29,189 nt of DNA, taken from Pigoraptor chileana. Its lineage: Eukaryota; Opisthokonta; Filasterea. Made by a program: the position numbers and the translations under genes. Under the pieces are notes generated by a model, which saw only the letters and a program-made list of their open reading frames with translations, was not told the origin of the DNA and ran no database searches. Positions within the stretch are counted from its first letter, which is position 1. Each line of letters opens with the position of its first letter. This document shows, in pieces, positions 10,257-22,400 of the stretch. The stretch spans positions 1-29,189 of the forward strand of contig CALSCR010000468.1 in assembly GCA_943704495.1 (NCBI GenBank), written 5' to 3'.

Positions 10257-10549
10257 AAAGTCGGATGTGCAGACCCCAGTCCCTCCTTTTTAACCTGCCG
10301 TGTCCCATTCAATTGGCAGGTGGCAACGCAAAGACGCTCATGTTCGTCAACATTTCACCCGCCGACTACAACACGGACGAGACGGTCATTTCGCTCACAT
10401 ATGCCTCTCGCGTCAAGCTAATCACAAACGACGCCCAGAAAAATGCCGACAACAAGGAAATCACGCGCCTCAAAAAGATCATCGAGGCTCTCAAGTCGGG
10501 CAAGTCTGTCGAGCAGGCTGAGATGGAGACTGCAGAGGCGGCCGGATGA
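4888..10549 (+). CDS. KCBP-like kinesin-14 with long coiled coil and C-terminal motor
   Basis: Exons 4888-5257, 5379-8320, 8551-8640, 8792-8896, 9049-9199, 9311-9579, 9726-9794, 9969-10092 and 10320-10549 total 4350 nt, giving 1449 residues. Residues 1-240 are a low-complexity tail (SPPPSP motif). Residues 240-1085 are Ala/Glu/Arg-rich coiled coil, broken by a Pro-rich patch (about 485-505) and Gly-rich loops. The motor starts at [11 protein letters not shown] (about 1087); P-loop GQTGSGKT is at 1168-1175, SSRSH at 1284-1288, DLAGSE at 1314-1319, then [17 protein letters not shown]. All catalytic motifs are intact, so it should be an ATP-driven microtubule motor; minus-end direction is inferred from the C-terminal position. 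The motor and the post-motor segment [11 protein letters not shown] resemble plant KCBP, but the MyTH4-FERM region is absent. ATG 4888 follows an in-frame stop at 4864; a second ATG follows at once. Intron 7 is GC-AG. Confidence 0.93.
8419..8463 (+). repeat. GT-rich tract in kinesin intron 2
   Basis: GTGTGT/CTGTGT repeats in the sense strand, within the 230-nt intron 8321-8550, starting about 100 nt after the donor AAG-GTATGG. The acceptor is TATTGCAG. Confidence 0.9.
8954..8977 (+). repeat. CA-rich tract in kinesin intron 4
   Basis: ACACACGCGCACACGCACAC lies in the intron 8897-9048, about 70 nt before its CTCCTCAG acceptor. This intron splits the P-loop codons between GQ and TGSGKT. Confidence 0.85.
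9580..9626 (+). repeat. GT-rich tract at the donor of kinesin intron 6
   Basis: The donor GTGTGT itself begins a 47-nt run of GT, TTTG and TATG repeats, so the exact 5' splice site depends on frame. AAG before GTGTGT joins in phase to TTAAGC at 9726. Confidence 0.9.
9795..9968 (+). other. GC-AG intron (kinesin intron 7) with tandem acceptor
   Basis: The upstream exon ends CTGAAG and the intron begins GCACGT; no GT nearby keeps the frame. Joining AAG (9794) to GAA (9969) yields [16 protein letters not shown], the invariant kinesin alpha-4 region. The 3' end is GAGCAG, so splicing at the upstream AG would add one Gln. A C12 run (9947-9958) precedes the acceptor. Confidence 0.85.
10223..10256 (+). 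repeat. (GA)n microsatellite in kinesin intron 8
   Basis: GA repeat with small interruptions within the 227-nt intron between kinesin exons 8 and 9. Confidence 0.9.
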
Positions 10550-11030
10550 GCAGATGCGCGGGGTCATTGTGCGGCCTGTCTTGCTGCCTTAGTGGACAAT
10601 CTGTGTGGGAACCGCCGACTATGTGCGGCTTTGGGGCTCTTAGCCGTGCCGTGTTGCGTGCGTGTGCGCAGTGCTTACTAATGCCATTCAACACTGTAAA
10701 TTTGTATCATTTGTATAAACATAGAACGGTGCTTTCTTCGTGTCGCGCATTACCCTCACGTGACGGCACTTCGCCTCATAAGGCCTGTCGCACAATGCCA
10801 GCCGCTGATACTTCCACAATACAGTGCATGACCAGTGCATGCACCACGCACTATCCACCACCCCTAACCTGGCACTCAGTGGGATCAGCAATAAACAGGG
10901 GCGGGCACGGAAGCATAAGTCAAAATTGTTCTTTTCTTTCCTCCCTCATTGCAGTACACCGTTGGCCCGCAATGGGCGGTCAGAGAGGGACGTTAGAGTG
11001 TGGACATATGGGCTGTGGGGGACGCGTGAC
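10550..11030. other. Convergent intergenic region between kinesin and RPS3A
   Basis: It lies between the TGA of the kinesin and the TAA of RPS3A on the opposite strand, so it must hold both 3'UTRs and poly(A) sites in about 480 nt. A plus-strand AATAAA is at 10890-10895; no minus-strand AATAAA is seen. No convincing gene is present. Confidence 0.6.
10890..10895 (+). terminator. Candidate poly(A) signal of the kinesin gene
   Basis: AATAAA on the plus strand, about 340 nt after the kinesin stop codon, in the only intergenic stretch that can end this transcript. Whether this organism uses AATAAA is not known from the window. Confidence 0.4.
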
Positions 11031-12401
11031 TTAGACCGAGGCCAGGACGGCGGGCTCGACAAAGTCCTTGCGCTCGACCTTGGCGCCGACCTCCTCAGAC
11101 GTAACGTCTCCGTGGAGCTCAAGGAGCTTGCCGACTGCACACATTGCAACAAAATGGGAGGCGGGCAGGCAAGTCAGCACTCGCATAGACAGACAGGCCT
11201 GCATGACAAAAGAAACAACAAACGACTGCGCGAGACAATAACAGCCATGGCAACGGCAAAATGAAAGCAGCACGCAACCAACCATTCCATGATTCAATTC
11301 ATGTCGAAAGTGCCATGCTCATTCACTACACAAGATGTCAATGGACTTCACAAGACAGAGAATAGCAAGGCCCTAGTCAAGAACAGACAAAATCAACATC
11401 GCGCAACAGCGACACCCACGGTCGAGCTTGGGCTTCTTGAGGAGCTTGACCTTGCGGACAAACACGTTCTGCAGGGGGTAGATGCGGTTGCACGCCTTCT
11501 CAATCTCCTTGCCAATGACCTCGGGGATGAACTTGGCAACAAGCTCCTTAAGGTCGACCGTCGACGCCTCACGGTTGACAATCTCAAACATCTTCTTGCG
11601 GATGGCGCGGATCTGAGAGTGCTGAGCGTACGACGTCTTGGCGATCTGGTTCGGCCGCCGCTTGGTGAAGCCGATGACGAACACGCGGAGAGTGTATCCG
11701 TCGGTGGTCTTGACGTCCACAAACGCCTCAATCAGCGTCTGCCACTTCTTGACGAGCGAGCGGAGCTTGTCCGTCGTGAAGTTGAGGCCGTGGAAGTTGG
11801 TGAGGACGTTGCGGCCCTGGACCTCCTCGGCGACAAGGCGGATCTTGCGGTGCGCCTCCTCCTCGTTGTTCTGGAGGTCAGCGAGAGACACCTCGAAGAC
11901 ACGGCCCTTGAGGCCATCGGCGGCGATCTCTGAACATCACAATAATAACAACAAAAGCAACAACGACAATAGCAGCAAAATGGCGGGCAGCAGGGCAAAG
12001 TTAGCACCAACCAAAGGGGAATATCGCCAACCCCACCCTCGTATATTTTCTCTAAACAACAGCGAAGAAAACATGAGGAATGTATCGACACCCACTCTGG
12101 CCCGTGGTGCGGGTCACGATCGTCTTGCCGATCTGGCGCAGGGTGAACATGGACGGCGCCTTGACATCATACCAGTCCTTGCGGGAGAAGGGGTCCGAGC
12201 TGCATAGCACAAGCAACAATCACGTCGGCGACCAACAGAAGTCAGAACACACACCATAATAATGCTACCAACAACACAACCCGAGATGCACAAACTAAAC
12301 ACACGAGTGACAAAGTGGACAATGGTGCATCGCACTCACATCTTCTTCTTCTGGCCCTTCTTGCCTCCCTTTGTGAGGCGCTTGTTCTTGCCGACAGCCA
12401 T
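11031..12401 (-). CDS. RPS3A: 40S ribosomal protein S3A (eS1)
   Basis: Exons in transcript order: 12401-12340, 12199-12096, 11929-11420 and 11134-11031; all introns are GT-AG. The coding total is 780 nt, 259 residues against about 264 in human. It starts [20 protein letters not shown] and continues [102 protein letters not shown] and [19 protein letters not shown], ending [10 protein letters not shown] and [15 protein letters not shown]. This is near-colinear with animal RPS3A along its whole length. The protein is a structural part of the small ribosomal subunit near the mRNA exit. The gene converges on the kinesin and diverges from VPS13B. An acceptor-like TGATGCAG lies 7 nt before the ATG, suggesting a 5'UTR intron as in many ribosomal protein genes. 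Confidence 0.97.
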
Positions 12402-12408
12402 GTTTGCA

Positions 12409-12811
12409 CTGCATCAATACCAATCCACAACACAAGTTGCAAGCGAATAATAGACGCACAAAAAGACAGCAAGACACAGTACAGTCGAGGCGGACAGAAA
12501 ATCAAAAACAACACGAAGATTAGAAACAGATCATAGTTCCCATCAACGCAGTCCCCAATCAATCAATCATTCCACTAGCATCAATAGCAACTAGGCCCAA
12601 GAATCACGGCAAGCCACGTTCGTCACCGGCCATGATGCAAAGTGCGAAACCGACATAAGCAACGCAATATTCCTGTGAGTCCGTCTCAATCTGTCGCTCG
12701 TCTACAAATCGAGTTTGCATCACACTGAAATCGCCCACGACCATCCCTACGGCCATCCAATCGATTCTCCCACAAGAGCATCCATCTCTGCATCCAGGCA
12801 AGACAACATAC
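12409..12811 (-). other. Probable 5'UTR intron of RPS3A
   Basis: On the minus strand GAGAG precedes the strong donor GTATGT at 12811-12806, and GATGCAG ends at 12409, seven bases before the RPS3A ATG. That would make a 403-nt intron placing all but 7 nt of the leader in an upstream exon near 12812 and beyond. Splice signals are good, but nothing in frame tests it because the exon is non-coding. Confidence 0.45.
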
Positions 12812-13450
12812 CTCTCGAGTCACGAGCACGCGAGAGAGAAAGGTGAAGATTGAGGAAAAGAGGAAGAAGATGAAGTGCAATGGGGATGCCTCCTTGAAGG
12901 CTTGGGTGCAGCGATGGCACTACTGGACTGGTGTGTGTGGATGTGGATGTGGATGTGTGCGTTGACTATGGGGCATGCGGCCCATTGCCCTTGACTATGG
13001 AGCCGTGTGCCAATTTGGACCATACGGGGTGGGGGGCCTGTATGTCTCATAATGGGAATCAGAGAGCTTGTTTACCCCTAATAGGCATACATTTATTGTG
13101 AGCTATTAGTAGAAATTTGTGCGCGTGGCATGCCTCTTTTGGGCTTGGGTAGTCTGAAACATCTCCAGTTTGTTCTATGTGTGCGGAGCACATTGGTGTT
13201 GGTTCCACGCATCTCTCTCCTCTGAGACATCCACAAGCAAGGGTTCAGTACCCTTGTCCACAATTAATATTCATACTCGACGCAGCATGCATCTACAAAA
13301 AAAAGTGTCAGCGAATTGTTAAGCAATGAGGATGCCCGTCAACGGCGCCCACGCGTGCCAATTCAGGTCAAGTGGATGTCGCGGCGGTGAGGGACCTGCT
13401 CTGCTTTAAGACTTTATGATTGCTCACTTGACGGGCGCAACAACTCAGCC
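12812..13450. other. Divergent promoter region between RPS3A and VPS13B
   Basis: About 640 nt that should contain both start sites. It contains a short GT-rich run near 12931-12960, two copies of TTGACTATGG near 12963 and 12992, and AT-rich ATTAATATTCAT near 13264. I see no coding segment or clear promoter motif. Confidence 0.5.
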
Positions 13451-16400
13451 ATGTTGGAAAAATATCTGAGCCCCGTGCTCATGTCATTTCTCGACAAGTA
13501 TGTGCGCAACATCACCCCGGAGGATCTGGGTGTGTCGCTCTGGCAGGGCGATGTTGTGCTTAGAAATCTGGAGCTCCGCCTTGACGTGCTTGAAAGGGAG
13601 CTGAAAGCGCCCATCCGTTTCCAAAGCGGAAAGATCCACGAACTGCGCCTTCATGTCCCCTGGACAAAGTTGGCCTCGCAGCCTGTCGAGGTGACTATTA
13701 ATACGATCGAGTTCATTGTGACTTCACGTGACGCCGATGAGCATAGTGCGCCGCCACCCGCGCAGAAGGACGGTGGGGAGGCATCCCACGCACCAGGGAT
13801 GTTTGGGGCGGACGCCACACCTGACTGGCAGTCGGATGAGACGAGCCCCGGGTACATCTCCTCCTTGGCCCAGAAAATTGCCAACAATGTGTCTCTGCGT
13901 ATAAACAATCTCATTCTCAAGTTTATAGAAGGCGACATGGTTGTCTCTTTCTCTGCAAAGACTATAGCGCTGCGGACAACAGACGGCCGGTGGGCTCCTG
14001 CGTTTGCCGAAATTCTTCTGCCGAACCCCGCCCTTCATCGGCGTCTTGAACTGTTTGATGTGACCCTGTGCGTCGACAGACGTGGCGCAGCGGGCAAAAT
14101 TGATGTGTACCAAGACCCGCTGCTTTATCGAACCTCTCTCGAGTGCCGAATTCGCACTCGGTACGATCCAGCGACTTTGTTGTCGCCGACGGGACCATCG
14201 ACGACTGAGACTCGTATTGACGTGCACTGCGGACATCTCGCGTGGTCCGTGTCTGACCAGCAGGTGCCCATGCTTGCCGCCCTGTACAATCGCTTCTGGG
14301 ACGTGTATTACGCCCACCAGAAACCGCCCGTGCGCCCTTTTAAGAAGCACTCCAGCCCGGGTGGCGAAGATCGAAGCGATGAGTCGTCGTCAGGCGAAGA
14401 TGACGATGACAACGTTGATGATGAGGCTGCCGTCAGCGGCACTGCGGAAGCTCACACATCATGCGTTGACGGCGTGGCTGCAGATGACGTTGGCGCAGAT
14501 GCAGAGAAGGCTGCCGACGAGGAAGGCGGGTGGATGGATTGGGCGTGGAGTGTCGTGGCAGGCGATGCGCCAAAGGGCCATCCGCATCGTGCCCATGCGC
14601 ATGCACGGTCGTCGGCTGGCGGCAAGGCACCTTCCACTTTAGTCCTCGCCATACATGTCAATAGGGCGACCATTGCGCTGAAGATCATGGAAGCAGTGCG
14701 CCCTGGAGGTTATCCGGGGCAAACGGCGCACGGTCACTTTGCAAGCCATGCTGTCGATGTAGGCGCTGCGGGGGCCTCGGCGACTACGATTGCACAACTC
14801 GGTCGATACCTTTCTCGCCAAATTGCTGTTGTTGTGCTGGCTGGTATTGGGGTGACAATCAGTCGCACGCCACTCCTGCTTGGTGTAGAAATGACAATAG
14901 CTTCCGCGCGAGGCGAGTACGAAGTCGCTGGACATGGGTACGCCCAATCCTTCACGACGACACCAGCAGCACCAGCCTCCCCAACACCCGCAGCCTCCGA
15001 CGCTTTTCGGCAGCCTTTCCTCAGCTGCGGCACTCGGAGTGCAGGGGACTCGGAAAGGCTCCGGGGTTCTCTGTTTGACAGCTCGGGAGATGCAAATTCG
15101 ACAGGATCGCTCAATGCCGAGACCACTGGGAAAGGCGATGACCGGTCGGCACCAAAGGCCTTCGACGAGGCGCTTAGGATGTCATATTCGGCACCCTTGG
15201 GGGCGGCTAAGGTGCGCTCGCGGGGCGGAGTGCGGGCAGAGGGTGCCAAGATACGCCTTCTCGTGGGTTCGGTTTCCTTGTTGGTCGATCTCCCATTTTC
15301 GGCTTTGATTCGTGCGTTTGCGTCGTATGCACCTCCGTCCGGGACCCTCGCGAGATTGCAGTCGTCGCGCGGCGACATGCAGTCACGGCCTGATCCGCGA
15401 TTCCTGCGGAAGCATGTCGCTCGCATAAAGCGGGCCATCGAGAAGGGAGCTGTGAGAGAAATACACATTTCTGTGCACGGCATCCACATGACGGTGCCGT
15501 TTGCGGACGACCTGGCTGCGGCGCTCCTCGACGGGTGTGTATCTCAGGGGAAGCACAGCGCGCACAGGCCCCGTGCTAAGAAGGCCCATCAAGCTGGAAC
15601 TTCGGCGGCGCGTGGAGGACTGACAGCTGTCACACCCGGCCGTACGTCCGTTTACGACACCGATGGAGAATCCCTCCCTGTGCGTGCCTCACCAGAAATA
15701 CCTGCCGTGGTTATCGTTTTGCCGCGACTCGATGCGCACGTGACGAATTTGTCGCAGGTGACGCCAATCGGCACTCATTTTGCATCCCTGCTGAATGCCG
15801 CGCCGATATCTGCGTGGGTCAAGGCAGGCGCAGGTCATTTAGTGCCGCAGGTGTGCATGGAGACTGTCGTTCGTATCACCGATCTTGGCTTTGGCGTGGG
15901 GTTGGCGCGCGTGGACGCAGGTGGCACTATCGCTTTTGGGGGACCGAACGTTCGGAATGTCTTTATAAGTCGACCCATCGCAGGTAGTGCGTTCATTAGG
16001 TCCTCGTCCCTCAAACCAGTTTGGCACGACGTCTCTCCGTCGCTTGATGTGCGGTTGGAAGCCCCTGCCCTTGTTGTGAGCGCCACTTCCATACACGTGA
16101 GCGTCGTTGCAGGTGTATTACGCTCGTGGACGATGGGATCGGCGGCACAACAAGCACTTCCGAGCAGCGGCGATCGCGCCCTCTTGCAGTCGTTCACGCG
16201 CACGGCTGTTGAAATGTCTCTCGTGCAGCCGAGTCTCCCCATCGAGATGGTTGACCTCCAAGTAGAGACGATCCATGCGCGCTTGTGCCTCACACGCCTT
16301 ATTGCAGCGCGATCGGTTTCCATCGGCGTTGCGTCTGCTGCGGTCGTCCTGGGAAACACACGGCGCCCGCTCGTGTCCATGCACACTTGGCACGGCGACG

Positions 16401-19400
16401 ATACGCATGTGCCGCCGCGCGATGCTCAGGCGCCGCAACAGCCTCAGGAGGCGCCGCTCCTGTCATTATCAGTACAGGTACCTCGGGATTGGGCAACTGC
16501 AGACGCTGAGTCGCCGTTTGCCCGTGCGCCTTTCCGTCCCGCCCTGTTTGCGCGGGTTGGTGCGCTCACTTTGTCTTGGGATCCTGCCCTCTGCTCATGG
16601 TTAGCGCACGCCGGCAGTGTTGTTCTGCCTTCTGTGGAGCGTCATCACGCGACCAGCACAAAGGCAGGGCGGCCTTCTGCCGCACAGGCACGTAGCGCGC
16701 GAATACGCAAAAATTCTGGTGGTTTCCCGGCTCGCCGGAGTGGCGGTGTGATTGCAACCCATCGGGACCCACTTGCACGCCTCCTTGCTGCCCTTCCGCA
16801 CGCTGCGCCGGCACTCCACACATCCACACCTCTGGTCCCGCGCGATCGCGCTGCGGACGACTCTGCCGCGTACTCAGGTACATGGCAAAAAGCACGCACA
16901 TTTCTTGTTGACGTCAGCATCGCACGCGTCATAGTACGCGCCGACTCCGGCTCTACGTGCGCTGCCGTTGTCCTCCCAGCCATTGTACTGCGGTCTGCTG
17001 GAGATCAGCTGCGCCAGTTTGCGGACAACGGTGGCGAGGTGCCCATAGTGGCCGATGAACCCGCGCGGAATCTGCAGCCAACTATGCCATGGACGCTGTC
17101 GGTCGACGGCGCGGCCATTTGGACGCAGCGCACTCTTCCAACCGGATCGACAGAGCGGCGTTTCATCCTGGAACCGTGGTCGTTTGATGCTACGCTAACG
17201 GCGGCGGTGAATACACTCCGGGACTCGCAGCAACACGCGAAAGCGGGGGCAGTTTCACACAACGAGTTTGCTGTCAATACGCACGTCAATGTCGGACCGC
17301 TATCTTGGATTCTTTCGCAGTGGCAGTCAGAGACACTTCTTGGAACGTTCACTGCTGCGCCGGATTTCCTTCCGGCGCCCCTTTCGATCGCGTTCAGGGC
17401 CCTGTCTGCGAGGCTGTCGGAAGGGGACTTGCGATCAGAGGACGGCTCTGCGCCCGGGGCATATGGGGACAACTGGGAGTCGGAGACAGTGTCGTCCGAG
17501 GGCACTGGGGACGAAACCGCCAGCGGAAGCAGTGTTCGCCGTGCTGGATCCTCATGGATCGGCTACGTGTCTCTGTGGGTTCAGTGCGCCGCACCCCGTC
17601 TCGGCATTGTTTTTCTGTCCGACGACTCCGAAGAATCGGTTGAATTTGCTGCCGAGGACTCGTACATTTCGGTCGACCTCGACAGGGGCGTCCTGCGCAC
17701 GCACGTGAAGGTGGGCACGTTCCTTACCACGCGGCGGGCGGGCGCGGCCGCTGCGTCACGGATGCCCCTCTTCGGCACTGAGGCCGTTCTCTTCTCCTCT
17801 TGTGACTCGCAGGAGCGCTTTGCCGATGGCGTTGTCCGCGCGGACAGTGCTGTCGGTGGTGTGTTCGAGGGCGGTGATCCTGGGCCGTCGGCGAGCCGAC
17901 CGGCGTCCCCGGTGCGCGATACCCCTCAGCCGCCGCGCGCCGCCTTCAGGGCTCAGGGGTCGTCGTTCATCTCGTTTTCGCTTGTGCACAACTTCATGCC
18001 GACCGCTGCAGCAGAATTCATGGGCGACAGTCGACCGCTCCCTGGTGAGGTGCAGATTTCAGTGCGTCCTTTTGATGTTGTGCTGTGGGGCCCTTCCCTC
18101 GCTCTTGCCGTTGCGTCCACGGAGCCACTGCTGGTCGGCTTGCGGGCGCTGCTTGCCGCTGACCCCGGCGGCCAGCCAGACAGCAGCGGGGGGGGGTTGC
18201 GCTCCGACGGGAGACACGCGGGGCGCAGTGAGCATGACGGGCGCGGTTTGGATGCAGGGGGCGCAAATTACGTCACCGTAGGGCTGCCTGCGCTTCAACT
18301 CAGCTGTGGCCGCGTGCGCGTGTTTGTTCCTGCAGTGGACGGGCGTGGCATCTGCCTGCATGTGGGTTCGGTCGCCGCTAATTCTGATCCGGAGAATGCC
18401 GTCTCCCGCACACCTCTCGCTGATGACTGTGCTGCTGCTCACGTGACTGGCACCCGCTTCTCCGTCGCATCCTTTTCGGTAACGGGAGAGGCGCGGTCCG
18501 TTTTCCGGGACACACAATATGTTGTGGATGTCAGCGGCATTGCTGTGGCATGCTGCACGCCGTCGGATGTGCGTGCGGTTGCTTCGAGAGAGCCGCTTTC
18601 CCTGCCTCCGCACTCGTGCACGCACGAATTGCACGGGGATCAGTCGCATCCAGCCGAGTTTGACTCCGAGCCGAACCCTGCGCACGAGTGGAACATGGGG
18701 GCGCGGGGGATTGCGGCCGCTCTCCCGGATGGACATGCTTGGATCGTCGCTCCGTTTGCCGTCACGACGGTGCTTGCGCCACCCGTGCGGGACGACCCTG
18801 CTGTGGGGCCAGACGGGCAGACGCAGTGGATATACGCGGCAGGGGTCGAGTCGTCGGTGCGCGGGGACATTGCATGCAATATCACCCGCGATTATGTTGC
18901 GTATGTTGCGGCGGTGGTCCGCGAAAACCTCTCCTGGCTGGGGAATCGCACTGCGGCGGATGGCGACCCCGACAAGCCGCGCGTGCGCTCACGTGACAGA
19001 CATCGGGACTCTGCGGGCGTTCCATTCGAGCTGCTGGTGACCTGTCGCAAGGTTCGCCTGAGCATGTTCGACAGCCGGCCGTCCCCTGACGCTCCCCTCG
19101 CACCGTTTGTGCAATTTGCGGTGGTACAGCCCATTGGCTCTGTGCGCCGGGTTCGGGGTGCGCTGCCGTCGGCAATGTTCGGCTGTGAGGACGTTGCGGC
19201 CACAATGAACGACGGATCCCCCGCCCCGCCCTCAGTACTGTCCACATCCACCTCTCGCAACTCACGCTTTTCCTCCGATACGCAGTCTGAGCGATCGCCT
19301 GCGTTCTTTTCCGTACACCTCGCTGAGGCCGCCGTCGTCATTGATGTGCGCAAAGACGTCACTGTATCTTTGGATGACGCCCTCGTGGAGCGTGTTGCAG

Positions 19401-22400
19401 CCATTGTGTCTGCCGCGGTGTTTGCACAGCACGCAACAAGCCCACGCCAGCAACCAGGGCCATCAGCTGACGAGCCCGAAGTCAGCGTTCCACCCACCAT
19501 TGCCCGCCTGTCGCGGGTAGAGTTTCGCACGAGGCAGCTGGAAGTTGTCCTTTCTGCCTCGTCCCGCTCGCACTCACTCTCTGCGTCCCTTGACAGCGTG
19601 CACGCTACGCTGGAGCCTGCCACAATCTCTCCTTCTGGTGGAATCCCCTTTCTCCCTGGGCTCAATCGGGTTGCGTCTGCTGAAGTTTACGGGCTTGCGG
19701 TCCGTTGTCGATGGCCTGGGTCTCCTCAAGTGTCGTCTTGTTTGGATCCGTGCATACTGCGGGCCACAGCCGATCTCGCCTGGACTGCTGTGGGGGGCGC
19801 CAGGATTCTCTGCGTGAGTGCACGCCTGTCCGCTGGTGTCGTAGCCGTGCGTCTGGGCAAGCAGTCAATCGATGCTGTCAATTGCGTCGTCTCTGCTCTT
19901 GCGCGTGCAGCAAAGCCTGCAAGTCCTGTCGACAGCGGAAATGCTTTGCCTCGAGATGACCTCCGGGCAGTGGCATCAGTGCCAGCGTCCTCCCACCAGG
20001 ACAGAGCCAATTGCACCGTCGAACCGGAAGCCCAACCTTCGCAAGATGACCTCCGGGGCGGCGCGTTTCGCTTTGTCTTCTCAGAGACGTCGCGTCGTCC
20101 CGCCGTAAGCGAGATTGTTTTGGTTGATACCCGCGCTTCTGCGTCGCGGGGGAAGCCCAGCAGCGACTGGCCGTGTTCGATGACTTGGCGGTATTCGCAG
20201 GCGCGCTCCCTGACGTCAGTGCATGTCACGCCTGTGCCGTTTGAGACGGCGCCTGAGGATGGATTTGCGCGCGATCTCCATGTCATGTGTGAGTTGCGCT
20301 ATTACGACGCCGTGCGCGAGGAATTTGTGCCACTCCAGCACTTTGCAGTGTACCAGGACGCGCCTGCCCGGTACGATGTCGGCGATGCACCTGCGGCGGA
20401 CGAATGGCAGGTATTGGTCAACATCCCTTGGGCACTAGGTCACAGCGACGAGTACGACACTGCAGTGCGTGCGGGAGTCACTGGTGGTGGTGGTGAGAAT
20501 ACGGTGGTTGGCGGCGGTGAAGCGTCGAGGGGCGACAAGGCCTCAAACGGTAGGGACGGCGATGAAAGCGACGTCGACGGGCCTCGCCTGTCTCCGCTTG
20601 CCCTCATTGCGGCAGTGCGGGTCGATTCAAAGTACTGCCCGTCACGTGCCCCACGCATCTCCATTGCGGCGGAGATTGCGTCACTGCGAGTGCACCTGAC
20701 AAACCAGGCTGCACTGCTCGCTGGCGGATGGCACGGCTTTGCAGTGCCACCCTCGCTCTTTGTCCACGAGCAGCCCCTATGCGACGCCTTACTGGAAAGC
20801 GTGCGTCTCCGTGGTTCATTGTGGCGCGGTGGCACCGCGGTCGTCAAAGTCTCGTCGAAGCTATCTCTGGACACAGTGTGCTACAGAGATTTGACGCGAG
20901 TGGCGATTGTCGATCCCTTTGAAGCGTCTGCGTGGGTGCAATCGCGGCCGCCTGTGAACGGTGACGGATCGCGGCGTGTGGACGCGCACGTGTGCTGTGG
21001 CATCGTTGCGGCTCAGGCTGGACAGACACTGCTGGATCTTGCCCGCGCATCGGCACAGTTTTGGAGGTCAAAGCCTCCCGTCGACCCGTTCCTGGCGCAC
21101 TATGTAGTGTGCAACAGCATCCATGTCCCTCTCCGCTTTGGACAGGTGGGTACGGACGAGAGCATCGGCCTTGACAGTCTATCTGCGTGCGCGTATTGCT
21201 GGCGGACGCACCGTCCGGGCCGCACGCGTGCCGTGCATGTGTCGGTGGGTGCTGGCTCTGACGAGTGGCGTTGGACGGACGGGCTTGACATTGACGCCCC
21301 TGGCCTCCGTCCTCTCTCTCTGGTGTGGAGGGGGCGTCGGTCGGTGCTGTGGGCCGACGTGACGAGGTGCGACGGTCCCAGGCGACGAATCGTGCTGCAT
21401 GGCAGTCACGTGCTGAGAAACTGCCTCGGCGTCCCCCTTGAGTATGCTGTCTTGCAGCCGCAGGAGGCGCGCACCCCAAAGCATGTGACCTCTGTGCTTC
21501 CCATGGACACAATTGATGCTGCTGATGTCGACACTGTCAGCGCCGAGTACTGCTCGGGAATCGTGATGCCTGCGACGCAAGAGGAAGTCTCGCTCCTATT
21601 GCCGGAGGATGTATCTGGCTGGTCTGTCGTCGTGCGAGCCGTGGGCTGTCTTGAGTGGAGTGAGCCGATTGCTCTTGGCGCTGTTCCACCCTCCGACTCT
21701 GTCACATCGCGCTCTGTGTGCATTCCGACGGAGGCAGGTGGTGCGCTGCATGCATGCGTATCTGTCGCTCGTGAACATGGTGAAGGTGTGGACGGTGGCG
21801 TGGTGGCGTGTGGCGAGACGGGCCCTGTGCGATGTGCCGTATGGCTCGTCCCTCCCATTGTCATTGAGAACCGCACGCGCTGTGCCTTGGCATATGAGCT
21901 GGTCGGTGCGTTGGCGGTCGATGAGGCGGGCGGCGTCTCTTCAAACGCGCTTGTCTGTGCTGCTGCTGGCTCGCTGGGCACACGCATGGCCGAGCGCGCG
22001 ACCGTATGCTCCGTCGGCAGTCCCGGTAAGACACATGCAATCCGCTTCAGGTTTCTTGCAGAAAACGAGCACCGGCAACAGCTCGCGTGGTCGCCCACCC
22101 TCACCCTCGACCCGTCCCCTTCGTCCGAGACGCTGCACGGGGACGCGCACTACGGACGCTCAGTTGCTGTCCCCCATCCGTCGCACACAGATGGCGTTGA
22201 ATTGTGCGTTGTGACAGCGCCCTCGTATGACCTGCCAGGCGCAGTGGCAGTGTCTTTGTGCACGCCCTGGTGCGTGCGCAACAAGAGCTCAGCCCCGATA
22301 TATGTGACGGCGGCGAATCTTGAGCGGGGCGTGCTGGTACCACCTCATTCTCGCATGCTTGCACACTCATTCGGCCCTCTTTTCGACACGTCTGCTCATC

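Noticed and set aside
13238-13256. tRNA T-arm-like hairpin (CAAGGG, TTCAGTA, CCCTTG)
   Set aside because: The loop lacks the A58 of a normal T-loop and no matching acceptor stem, D-arm or anticodon arm is found upstream.
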